NCBI GenBank assembly: GCA_965243145.1
Contig: CBDEUB010000002.1
Span: 2,046,001-2,110,000 of the forward strand
DNA length: 64,000 bases
DNA from: CBDBLK01 sp965243145
GTDB taxonomy: Bacteria; Bdellovibrionota; Bacteriovoracia; Bacteriovoracales; Bacteriovoracaceae
Reading direction: 5' to 3'
Shown here: positions 43,618 to 51,109 of the stretch, piece by piece
How positions within the stretch are numbered: position 1 is the stretch's first letter
How the letters are laid out: every line of letters begins with the position of its first letter
Translations under genes and position numbers: made by a program
The notes under the pieces: model-generated
The model's input: only the letters and a program-made list of their open reading frames with translations
Database searches by the model: none
Told to the model about the DNA's origin: nothing

Positions 43618-43700
43618 TGTGGTAACCTCCAACATAGTAATTAACTTAATTGGCTTGTAGAGTCAAGCAAGTATGAAATTTTTACACAGTTGGAGAAATT

Positions 43701-44462
43701 ATGCCACTTGTCAGACAAGATATTAAGGAGTTACGCGAGGATTTATCCCCTTTCCTCATCCATCTCACCAGAAACGGCGGTTATAAGCGTTGGGCCGATA
43801 TTTATGAACTTCAGCAGGATGATATTTGCAAAATTGATGCAAGGAGTTCTTTGGAAAGTATATTGCAAACAAATAATCTTGAGGCCAAAAGCCCTTTTGG
43901 ATACTTCAATTTCAAGATAGCTTACAAAGGTAAAAACCAAGACTCAAAGATAAAAAGAGCATGGTTGTGTTCAGTGTGTTTTACCGAAACCCCCGTTGAT
44001 TATATTTATATTCAATGTGAAAAGATTCAATCGCGTAAATTTAATTTCGCTCCATACGGTTTGGCGTTTTTTGAAAGTTCTGTACGAGAGGCCAAGGGAA
44101 ACCCTGTTATGTATTTTGAGTCAAGCAATAATTTTATAAGAAGTGCTTTGGATATGATCCCAATTTTGCCAAATTGCAAAGATTTTGCGTCTCTCATGGT
44201 GCTTTATGAGGGCTTTGGAGAGCATTGGTATTCCTATGATGCTCCTGAAATTGATTTTCGCTGGGAAAGAGAATGGAGAGTGCGGGGGGATTTCAATTTT
44301 GACCCCAAAAAAGATGTGGCCTTTGGCATTTGCCCTCAAGAAGAAATTAAAACTTTTGAGGCCTTGGTAGATGGCCAATTTCCATTTATCGACCCTCGCC
44401 AACCCATAGGCCTGGTTAAAAGGAAATTGAGAAAAAACGCGCGACTTGTGTGCCGCTTTTAG
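43701..44462 (+). CDS. AbiGi-like (abortive-infection associated) protein
   Basis: A 253-aa protein whose layout matches AbiGi/DUF2971-type proteins: FLIHLTRNGG near the N-terminus, SLESILQTNNLEAKSPFG, the characteristic CFTETPVDYI, and near the C-terminus IDFRWEREWRV. Members are linked to phage abortive infection as the non-toxic partner, or act as stand-alone defence genes. No AbiGii-like toxin is adjacent, so the role is open. GGAG precedes the ATG. It overlaps the end of the opposite-strand methyltransferase by 4 bp. The assignment rests on motif resemblance only. Confidence 0.55.
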   Translation: MPLVRQDIKELREDLSPFLIHLTRNGGYKRWADIYELQQDDICKIDARSSLESILQTNNLEAKSPFGYFNFKIAYKGKNQDSKIKRAWLCSVCFTETPVDYIYIQCEKIQSRKFNFAPYGLAFFESSVREAKGNPVMYFESSNNFIRSALDMIPILPNCKDFASLMVLYEGFGEHWYSYDAPEIDFRWEREWRVRGDFNFDPKKDVAFGICPQEEIKTFEALVDGQFPFIDPRQPIGLVKRKLRKNARLVCRF

Positions 44463-45304
44463 GCCTTGGCGGCCTTACTGGCAAAGAAAGTGAATTTATT
44501 ACAGTAGAGGAAATTTAAGGGAGATAAAATTTCCTTTAAATAGGCCTGGTGGAATTTTTCAAAACCGGATTTGCCCAAAATTTTTTCAAAGGATGGCCGT
44601 AATTGGTTGAATCGGTTTCGCCATTGTTGGTGTTCATGGTTGCGGTCTTCTTCACTGTAGAAATTGGCCAAAACATGATTAATGTCCTCTATTTTAAAAC
44701 CGGCATTGATCAAAACTCTGGGGATTTTCTTGCAAATGTATCCCTCGAAACTGCGCAAATTTTCTTTAATTTGGGCCAGGCCCTGGTTGATTAATTGGTT
44801 TTCGGTATCGAGTCCATAAAAAATGCCATCGGCATCAACCAAAAGAAAGCGGCCACCTGGACGCAAAAGCCTGTAGAGTTCTTTGCTAACAGGGCCTAAG
44901 ATTTGCGGGATGTGCTGGTAGACATAGCGGCACAAAATCAGGTCGTAATGGTCGTTGGGTTTGTCAATTTCTCGAAGGTCGAAGTTGTGGCACTCGATTT
45001 CACATAAGGGAAATTGGGCGCAAATTTGCGGAAGTTCACGCTTGAGGTTGTTTATTTGATATTGGGAATTATCAACGGCATCTATCACCAAAGGTGTTTG
45101 GGGGTAATAGGAGAGAATCAGTTTAGTTAAAACAGCATTACCACAACCGGCATCTAAAATTTTCTCGCCGCCTTTGAGTTTAAGGCAATCTTTGGTAATT
45201 TCCCTTGACGGGTCGTAGTTGTAATTTTGATTTTGGGCCTCAAGCCGTGCGGATTCCTGGACGCTGTCGAGTATATAGTTATTTTCTTTTTGAGGTGATT
45301 TCAC
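44459..45304 (-). CDS. SAM-dependent class I methyltransferase
   Basis: Rossmann-fold methyltransferase (281 aa): motif I EKILDAGCGNAVLTKL, an acidic residue after beta-2 (VIDAVDNSQYQ), motif IV YDLILCRYVYQHIPQ, and LLRPGGRFLLVDAD. The core is closest to methyltransferase types that act on small molecules or menaquinone-like substrates. The substrate cannot be told. GTG start at 45304. The C-terminal ~100 residues (FYSEEDRNHEHQQWRNRF) are a substrate cap. It lies in the accessory stretch beside the AbiGi-like gene. Confidence 0.85.
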   Translation of the reverse strand: MKSPQKENNYILDSVQESARLEAQNQNYNYDPSREITKDCLKLKGGEKILDAGCGNAVLTKLILSYYPQTPLVIDAVDNSQYQINNLKRELPQICAQFPLCEIECHNFDLREIDKPNDHYDLILCRYVYQHIPQILGPVSKELYRLLRPGGRFLLVDADGIFYGLDTENQLINQGLAQIKENLRSFEGYICKKIPRVLINAGFKIEDINHVLANFYSEEDRNHEHQQWRNRFNQLRPSFEKILGKSGFEKFHQAYLKEILSPLNFLYCNKFTFFASKAAKA

Positions 45305-45338
45305 GGTGAACCTCTCTTCCGTAAGGGGTTATTAAGTT

Positions 45339-45749
45339 TTATTTTTGGCCATTGTTTTTTTCTGCTTTCACCAAATTTTTCTGTGCTTCTGGTGAAAGTA
45401 GGGAAATAAATTTTGTGACTATTCCAAGATGGGCCTCTTGGATGCCATTGCCATAATATTTAATTAAAAATCTATGGCGGTTTTGTTTTTCTTCTTCGGA
45501 TTCGTTTTGAATTATAGGCGCATAGATAGTGGCCAATTTATTTCCAAAGTCGTTTTCAAATTCTTCGGCCACAACATCACTGCTAAAAATAACTTTGACT
45601 CTTTTGATATGTTGAAAAGAGTTACCTTTTTCATCGAACCATTCCCGTTTAAGAAAGTTGGCCCCTGCTTTTAAAACTTTGGCCCCCCGTTTGTGATTTG
45701 AAAAAATACCTTTTGCGGAAGCAATATCTGATTCGTTTTCTCTCTCCAT
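45339..45749 (-). CDS. Uncharacterised small protein (136 aa)
   Basis: Not recognised. I use the ATG at 45749 (MERENES), preceded by GGAG. An upstream ATG at 45797 would sit in the divergent promoter region. It is charged and soluble, with a KRVKVIFSSDVVAEEFENDFGNKLATIYAPI segment and a helical C-terminus (FISLLSPEAQKNLVKAEKN). Divergent from the HTH gene at 45875, which may regulate it. Confidence 0.6.
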   Translation of the reverse strand: MERENESDIASAKGIFSNHKRGAKVLKAGANFLKREWFDEKGNSFQHIKRVKVIFSSDVVAEEFENDFGNKLATIYAPIIQNESEEEKQNRHRFLIKYYGNGIQEAHLGIVTKFISLLSPEAQKNLVKAEKNNGQK

Positions 45750-45806
45750 CCAAATTCTCCATTTTTCGTATTTAATATACGAAATATAGTTAATCATACT
45801 TAAATT

Positions 45807-45834
45807 ACAAAATCAACAAAATTATGGATTTTGT
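45807..45834. promoter_or_regulatory. Inverted repeat ACAAAATC-N12-GATTTTGT (candidate operator)
   Basis: A perfect 8-bp inverted repeat with a 12-bp spacer lies between two divergent genes. It overlaps the edge of TATAAT (45834-45839), a possible -10 for the HTH gene. The size and symmetry suit a dimeric regulator, and the nearby HTH protein is the obvious candidate. Confidence 0.45.
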
Positions 45835-45874
45835 ATAATAAATACATTAACCTTGGTTATAGGTAGGTTTTATT

Positions 45875-46273
45875 GTGGAAACGGAAGAGAAAAAACCGAC
45901 TGCTATTTACGGAGATATGGTGAGATCGGCCTTTACGGCCTATTTTCGCAGTTTAGGGCTTTCTGGTAACGAAATTCAATCTCTGGCCGATGAATTAGAA
46001 ATCTCAAAATCTACCGTTGAAGGTGCCATTTACAAGGATACAGGGGGGCTTGATACCTACGCCGCAATTTTTGCTAAATTGCATAAAATTGAAAAGAAAA
46101 ATATCCAAGATGCTTTATTGAGTTTTCTTGAGCATTTACATTCTTCTAGGCCGACAAAATCCTATCTTAAATGGCAAAGCATCGCCGCGAAATTAACAGA
46201 AAATCGAAGGCTTCTTTGGTTATCTATTCTCGATGCGGCGATAGATGCTGAAAGGAAATTCAAATCGAAGTAG
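45875..46273 (+). CDS. Small helix-turn-helix-like protein (132 aa)
   Basis: GTG start at 45875. Residues about 25-60 (LSGNEIQSLADELEISKSTVEGAIYKDTGGLDTYAAIFAKL) resemble a Cro/CI-type helix-turn-helix in which SKSTVEGAI would be the recognition helix. The rest is helical (IEKKNIQDALLSFLEHLHSS, LTENRRLLWLSILDAAIDA). It probably binds the inverted repeat just upstream and controls the divergent pair. That is inference from position. Confidence 0.6.
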   Translation: METEEKKPTAIYGDMVRSAFTAYFRSLGLSGNEIQSLADELEISKSTVEGAIYKDTGGLDTYAAIFAKLHKIEKKNIQDALLSFLEHLHSSRPTKSYLKWQSIAAKLTENRRLLWLSILDAAIDAERKFKSK

Positions 46274-46393
46274 ACCCATTAACTAAAAATGAAATTACAA
46301 AGCCTATTTTTCCTTTTGTGTCATACTATCAACAATAGCAATATAGTTTTTATGTTTTGGATACTGTGTTATTAATGCTATGGAGCACTGTTG

Positions 46394-46816
46394 ATGAATG
46401 TTGGAAAGAAGCGCAAGGAAAAACTAACTCAAAATCCTACACGACAGCGCTTAGAGGGAGTTCCTTTTTCGACCGCAAGTGAACTAAATTTTGCACAAGA
46501 TAAAATTTTAAAAGAAGAATGGGAACAATTAGAACACGCTAGAGCGAGAAAAAACCTTCTTCAAAGAGAAGAATATACCTATATTTTAGACCGATTTCGC
46601 AAAGGTGTTTCGTGTGAATTTAAAACTGGCCATAACAAATTTTGCCACATCTATATTGACGATGATGGGGCCATGCAAGTTCTCATCGACGAAAAATATA
46701 AGGCCCAAGAAAATAGCGAAGCACTGCTTGGACTCATAAAATCTTTAAGTGAGGCCTTTGAAAGCAATTACCTTAAGGCCATGAAAATTCTTCCCGTTGA
46801 AGAACTCATTTCTTAG
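46394..46816 (+). CDS. Uncharacterised protein (140 aa)
   Basis: Not recognised. The ATG at 46394 has GGAG eight bases upstream. The N-terminus is basic (GKKRKEKLTQNPTRQRLEG), followed by a helical stretch (EEWEQLEHARARKNLLQREEYTYILDRFRKG) and a small beta section (CHIYIDDDGAMQVLIDEKY). There are 120 bp without a gene between it and the HTH gene on the same strand. Confidence 0.55.
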   Translation: MNVGKKRKEKLTQNPTRQRLEGVPFSTASELNFAQDKILKEEWEQLEHARARKNLLQREEYTYILDRFRKGVSCEFKTGHNKFCHIYIDDDGAMQVLIDEKYKAQENSEALLGLIKSLSEAFESNYLKAMKILPVEELIS

Positions 46817-46960
46817 CCTCAAAGTTCTCACACAAAAAAGAATTAAGGCACCAATAGTCGAAGTATAAAAAATTATTGCGTTGTTTAATCAGAACCTTTT
46901 GGTCGAGACAAACTAGCTAAAAATCTAGGAATAGGCTAAACCTATATTTCATAAATTTTT

Positions 46961-47158
46961 TTATTTCTCTGAGGTTTTTCTTTTTTCATCAACTGATCTT
47001 GAAAAGGGGATTGAATCAATATCGTAAGGCCGGATTGATTCTTCACCTTCGTCGGGAGGTGTGGTTTGTTTTTCTTCGTCAGAAGGTGAGGGCCATTCTT
47101 TACTGTTTGAATTTATCATAAACAATTTTCTAAAACGAGACAGACTATCATGGCCCAA
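46961..47158 (-). CDS. Possible small acidic protein (65 aa or less)
   Basis: A short frame of low-complexity, Ser/Glu/Pro-rich sequence (EWPSPSDEEKQTTPPDEGEE). An internal ATG thirteen codons in is an alternative start, and no convincing Shine-Dalgarno is seen. It may be real or chance. The surrounding 46817-47274 is otherwise AT-rich and without other genes. Confidence 0.25.
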   Translation of the reverse strand: MGHDSLSRFRKLFMINSNSKEWPSPSDEEKQTTPPDEGEESIRPYDIDSIPFSRSVDEKRKTSEK

Positions 47159-47183
47159 TATATCCCATTCTGGGCATAGGGTA

Positions 47184-47270
47184 TTACATACCCACTACAT
47201 AAATAAGTTATTGAAAATACTAATTTTTTCTCTTTGATGCACTTTGAAAATTACATATCCGCTACATAAA
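47184..47270. repeat. Two 20-bp direct repeats beside the tRNA-Arg 3' end
   Basis: TTACATA-CCC-ACTACATAAA (47184-47203) and TTACATA-TCC-GCTACATAAA (47251-47270) match at 18 of 20 positions and start 67 bp apart. The second ends four bases before the CCA end of tRNA-Arg. They might be iterons, an attachment-site remnant or a processing signal. Confidence 0.5.
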
Positions 47271-47274
47271 AAAC

Positions 47275-47351
47275 TGGCGCGGAGTGAGGGATTCGAACCC
47301 CCGACCAACTGGTTCGAAGCCAGCTACTCTATCCAACTGAGCTAACCCCGC
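47275..47351 (-). tRNA. tRNA-Arg (anticodon UCG)
   Basis: A full cloverleaf of 77 nt including an encoded CCA. Acceptor GCGGGGT pairs with ACTCCGC (one G-U). The D arm is GCTC...GAGT. The anticodon stem is GCTGG/CCAGT with loop CTTCGAA, giving UCG at positions 34-36, which reads CGA and possibly other CGN codons. The T arm is GGGGGTTCGAATCCCTC. The gene bounds the accessory stretch on its right side. Confidence 0.95.
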
Positions 47352-47373
47352 GCTGCTTAGGAGGCAAAGTTGC

Positions 47374-47496
47374 AAGTGCTCACACTTCAGGCCATCTTGT
47401 GAGTCAGCTTCGCCATTGCTCCTTGCGGCGTGCAGGGAGCACGCCTCAGTCGCTCTGTCTAGCTTCCCCCCAATCTGACCTAAATTGCGAGCACTT
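47374..47496 (-). repeat. Terminal-inverted-repeat structured element, copy 2 (123 bp)
   Basis: Read on the minus strand it begins AAGTGCTCGCAATTT and ends TGTGAGCACTT. It shares the conserved GACAGAGCGACTGAGGCGTG core with copy 1 at 27412-27603 but lacks about 70 bp of the middle. The internal hairpin is CGTGC/GCACG where copy 1 has GTGCT/AGCAC, so pairing is kept while bases change. It lies 22 bp beyond the 5' end of tRNA-Arg. Confidence 0.85.
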
Positions 47497-47547
47497 ACAG
47501 TGCCTTTATTGTGATTCTTCATTTGAGTGTGTGTAGTTGCGCAAAGT

Positions 47548-48546
47548 CTATACCAGGGGACGGCGTTCGGCCACGGCCGATTGACGGGCCTTGTAAAATT
47601 CCACTAGGAGAACGGTGGCAAAACCCAGCAGGATAAGCCCGAGGGCGCAGGCGACCTGGCCATCGAGGCCCGCGGGAAGAGCGTTGGCCTCGCGGAGGAT
47701 ATGGATTTTGCCCCGTATGATTTTGCTTTCGAGGACTTCCCGCCACGGCCAGACTTTTTTGATGGAACCTAGCAGCACTCCGGTGAGGAAGGCCATAGTT
47801 TGGCAATAATAGTGTTTGAGCAGGTGATTGAGCAGGCGGCCGCAACTGAGAACCCCCACCGTCGAGCCAGTGGCAAAAACCAGCAGTACGGGGATTGCTC
47901 CCTCCTGGAAGGGGTTTTTGACGATGCCGGTGATAAATTCGTATTTGCCCAAAATGAGGAGCAGAAAACTGCCGGACAGTCCGGGCAAGATCATCGCCGA
48001 GGTGGCAATGATTCCGCATAAAAAGATAAACCACAAGGTTTCGGGAGTGGTGATGGGGATGAGGCCAACAACAATCCAAGCGGTGATAGCACCGGCGGTG
48101 AGAGATAAAATATTGGACAGTTTGAAGGGTTCTTCCTGTTGCTTAAAGATGACTACGGTTGAGCCGGCGATCAGGCCAAAGAAGGCCGACCAGGTGAGCA
48201 CGGCGTGATTTTGCATCAGGTAGTGCATCAGTCGGGCCAACAAAAAGATGGCCGACAAGATTCCGGCCACTAAGGGCGCGAGAAAGCGGGTGTGGAGTTG
48301 ATCCAGGGCGGTGGTAAAACGCCCGCGAAGCAAGGTGGTGAAAAAAGTTTTGTCGGCCGAGGCAATCGCCGCTAAAAGTTCGCGGTAGATGCCGCTGATA
48401 AAGGCGATAGTACCCCCCGAAACTCCCGGGATTAAGTCGGCGGTACCCATGGCAAAGGCCTTGGCGTAGAGTTGGAGAAACTCTTTTTTTGAACGGGGGC
48501 CTGGGCCAGAAAAAAGGGCGTTTTTCCAGGATTGGGCGGGTGGCAT
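47548..48546 (-). CDS. DUF368 membrane transporter (undecaprenyl-phosphate translocase type)
   Basis: A 332-aa multi-helix membrane protein. The DUF368 signature AKAFAMGTADLIPGVSGGTIAFISGIY lies near the N-terminus, and a second, related inverted segment GIIATSAMILPGLSGSFLLLILGKYEFITG follows in the middle. DUF368 proteins (PopT) were recently shown to recycle undecaprenyl phosphate across the membrane for cell-wall synthesis. I use the ATG at 48546, four bases after the topA stop. A longer frame upstream would overlap topA in another frame and reads as low-complexity basic residues. Translation is probably coupled to topA. Confidence 0.88.
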   Translation of the reverse strand: MPPAQSWKNALFSGPGPRSKKEFLQLYAKAFAMGTADLIPGVSGGTIAFISGIYRELLAAIASADKTFFTTLLRGRFTTALDQLHTRFLAPLVAGILSAIFLLARLMHYLMQNHAVLTWSAFFGLIAGSTVVIFKQQEEPFKLSNILSLTAGAITAWIVVGLIPITTPETLWFIFLCGIIATSAMILPGLSGSFLLLILGKYEFITGIVKNPFQEGAIPVLLVFATGSTVGVLSCGRLLNHLLKHYYCQTMAFLTGVLLGSIKKVWPWREVLESKIIRGKIHILREANALPAGLDGQVACALGLILLGFATVLLVEFYKARQSAVAERRPLV

Positions 48547-48550
48547 AGTT

Positions 48551-51067
48551 TTAGGCGATTCGCTGGTTGTTGTGAGTGATCTCGGCCTGTGCTTGTGATT
48601 GCGCTTTTGCTTTTGCCTTTGCCTCTTCTTGTGCAAAAGGCGTCTCTTCCCAATCCAGTTTAAATTTGCACTTGGGGCATTGGAGTTGCTGGCCTTCGCG
48701 TTTGGTTTCCCGATAGGCCATTAGGCCATAACCGCAAGAGGGGCAGTCGTGTTTAAAAGGTTGTGACCAGAGAGTGTTGCTGCAATCGGGGTAGTTGGTG
48801 CAGCCGTAAAAGATTTTTCCGTAACGGCTCTTCTTTTCGGCGAATTTGCCAGTTTTGCAGTCGGGGCAAAGGATGGGAAGAGTGTAGGGCCGGGTGGTAT
48901 CACAACTGGGGTATTCTTCACAGCGCACGAAGCGGCCATAGCGGCCGGTTTTGACCTCCATGCGCTGGTGACATTCGGGGCACTTCTCGTGGAAATAGTT
49001 TTTGGGGAGGATGTGAATAGTGCCGTCCAGAGTTTTTTTGAAATCTTGGGTGCTGTTGCAGTCGGGATAGTGGGAACATGCCAGAAACTGGCCGTTTCTC
49101 CCCCACTTGATGAAGTATTCGCCCTCTTTGCATTTCAAACAGCGCAATCCGGTGGGGATGTTTTGCCGTTTGAGGTTTTTCATCTCCTCTTTGGCCTTGT
49201 CCAGGGTTTTTTCAAAGCCCTTCCAAAAGTCCTTGAGGATTTTTTTGTAGGTCGCCTCTCCCTCTTCGATTTTGTCGAGCAGGCGTTCTATCTGGGCGGT
49301 AAAGTCGATATTCATCACATCGGGGAAACTTTCGATCAACATTTTGCAAACCACTGATCCGAGTTCGGTGGACAAAAAACGGTTTTCCACCTTTTCGACA
49401 TAGCCGCGATCTTGAATGTTAGAGATGATCGAGGCGTAAGTGGAGGGCCGGCCGATGCCCTTTTCTTCCAAATCCTTGACCAGTGAGGCCTCGTTGTAGC
49501 GAGGGGGGGGACTCGTCCAATGCTCTATGTCCACGGGGTCTTTTTTAGTTTTCAAAGTTTCGCCAACACCGACTTTGGGGAGGATGCCGGACTTGTTGGC
49601 CACGGGTTTTTCTTCCTCTTCGCCCTTGCGGGAGCGCGCTTCCGTGGCCGCTTCGAGGTACACCGCCCGAAAGCCGGGAAACTTGATCACCGACCCACTG
49701 GCGTTGAAAAAGTGTCCGCGACATTCGGTCATAATGCTGGTCTGGTCGATCACTGCCGGGGCCATTTGAGAACTTATAAACTTGTTCCAAATCAGGCGAT
49801 AGAGTTTTTCTTGATCGGCATCTAGGTCGCCGCGAACGCTGTCGGGGGAAAAGAGCAGGGAAGTGGGGCGAATGGCCTCGTGGGCATCTTGTACTTTGCT
49901 GGAACCCTTCTTTTTGTAGTGAACGGCATTGGCGGGCAAGTAATCTTTGCCGTATTTTTCGCCAATATACCGGCGCACTTCCGACAGTGCTTCGGGTGCC
50001 GTGCGCACGGAATCGGTGCGCATATAGGTGATCAGGCCTTGCATTCCGTGATCCGTAGTAGAGACTCCCTCGTACAGTTTTTGCGCCACGGTCATGGTGC
50101 GTTTAGCGGTGAACCCCAGTTTGTGGGCCGCCTCTTGTTGTAACTTGGAAGTTGTAAATGGCGGTGTGGGGTTTTGTTTGCGCTCTTTCTTTTTGACATC
50201 GCTGACGGTGAATATTTTGCCCTTGACATCGGCGACGATTTTTTTGGCCAATTTTTCGTCGGTGAGGTAGACTTTTTTATTCGCTTGCTCTCCGTAATAT
50301 TTAATTTCAAAGGGAATTTTTCTCTTTTCGACAACGCCTTCGATAGAAAACCACTGTTCCGGTTTGAAGGCCTTAATTTCATCTTCCCGCTCTACGATGA
50401 GCCGCAGGGCCACGGACTGCACCCGTCCGGCCGAAATTCCTCGTTGAACTTTATCCCACAAAATGGGCGAGATTTTGTACCCCACCAAGCGATCGAGAAT
50501 GCGCCGGGTTTTTTGTGAATCGTACATTTCTTGGCGCAAGGTCATGGGGTGGGATATGGCCTCCTGAATGGCGGACTTGGTAACGGCGTTGAAGACAATG
50601 CGATGGATTTTTTTCTTGCGCCCAATTTCTTCGGCCAAATGATAGGCGATGGCCTCTCCCTCCCGATCCATATCGGGGGCCAAGTAAATGTGGCCGGCCC
50701 GTTTGGACAGTTCTTGGATTTTTTCCACTTTGTCCCGTTTGCTGGCAATGGGAACCAAGTCGATGGCAAAGTTTTTCTTGGTGTCCACGCCCAGTTTTGA
50801 TTTGGGAAGGTCTTTAATATGGCCATTGGAGGCCACCACTTGGAACCCCCTTCCCAGGTATTTTCTAATGGTTTTGGCCTTGTGGGGGGATTCCACGATC
50901 ACCAGGTCGTAGGGGCCGCTCAATCTTTTGGCAGTAGCGGCCTTCTTCTTTGCCACTTTTTTCTTTGCTGTTTTTTTCTTGGCGGTTTTTTTAGCAACTT
51001 TCTTGGTGCGCTTTTTGGTCTTCACCGGAGATTTCTTGCGGCGCTTTTTAGCGGTCTTGCGTATCAT
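48551..51067 (-). CDS. topA: DNA topoisomerase I with a lysine-rich N-terminal extension
   Basis: A type IA topoisomerase of 838 aa that relaxes negative supercoils. The Toprim domain begins YDLVIVESPHKAKTIRKYLG and has DMDREGEAIAYHL. The catalytic Tyr is in GLITYMRTDSVR. The C-terminus has four CXXC zinc-ribbon modules (CLKC...CSHYPDC, CPEC...CEEYPSC, CPDC...CTNYPDC, CPSC...CPKC). The first ~48 residues are unusual: an almost pure Lys/Ala/Thr tail (TKKVAKKTAKKKTAKKKVA) like histone H1 tails, absent from E. coli TopA. GGGAG lies upstream of the ATG. It sits between the LysM gene and the DUF368 gene on the same strand. Confidence 0.97.
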   Translation of the reverse strand: MIRKTAKKRRKKSPVKTKKRTKKVAKKTAKKKTAKKKVAKKKAATAKRLSGPYDLVIVESPHKAKTIRKYLGRGFQVVASNGHIKDLPKSKLGVDTKKNFAIDLVPIASKRDKVEKIQELSKRAGHIYLAPDMDREGEAIAYHLAEEIGRKKKIHRIVFNAVTKSAIQEAISHPMTLRQEMYDSQKTRRILDRLVGYKISPILWDKVQRGISAGRVQSVALRLIVEREDEIKAFKPEQWFSIEGVVEKRKIPFEIKYYGEQANKKVYLTDEKLAKKIVADVKGKIFTVSDVKKKERKQNPTPPFTTSKLQQEAAHKLGFTAKRTMTVAQKLYEGVSTTDHGMQGLITYMRTDSVRTAPEALSEVRRYIGEKYGKDYLPANAVHYKKKGSSKVQDAHEAIRPTSLLFSPDSVRGDLDADQEKLYRLIWNKFISSQMAPAVIDQTSIMTECRGHFFNASGSVIKFPGFRAVYLEAATEARSRKGEEEEKPVANKSGILPKVGVGETLKTKKDPVDIEHWTSPPPRYNEASLVKDLEEKGIGRPSTYASIISNIQDRGYVEKVENRFLSTELGSVVCKMLIESFPDVMNIDFTAQIERLLDKIEEGEATYKKILKDFWKGFEKTLDKAKEEMKNLKRQNIPTGLRCLKCKEGEYFIKWGRNGQFLACSHYPDCNSTQDFKKTLDGTIHILPKNYFHEKCPECHQRMEVKTGRYGRFVRCEEYPSCDTTRPYTLPILCPDCKTGKFAEKKSRYGKIFYGCTNYPDCSNTLWSQPFKHDCPSCGYGLMAYRETKREGQQLQCPKCKFKLDWEETPFAQEEAKAKAKAQSQAQAEITHNNQRIA

Positions 51068-51109
51068 TGGACTCCCTTGGGCCTTTTTTTTGCACGACGA
51101 TATAGGGGG

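Noticed and set aside
48547..48636. Basic N-terminal extension of the DUF368 protein
   Set aside because: It overlaps the 3' end of topA in another frame. The domain begins just after the ATG at 48546.
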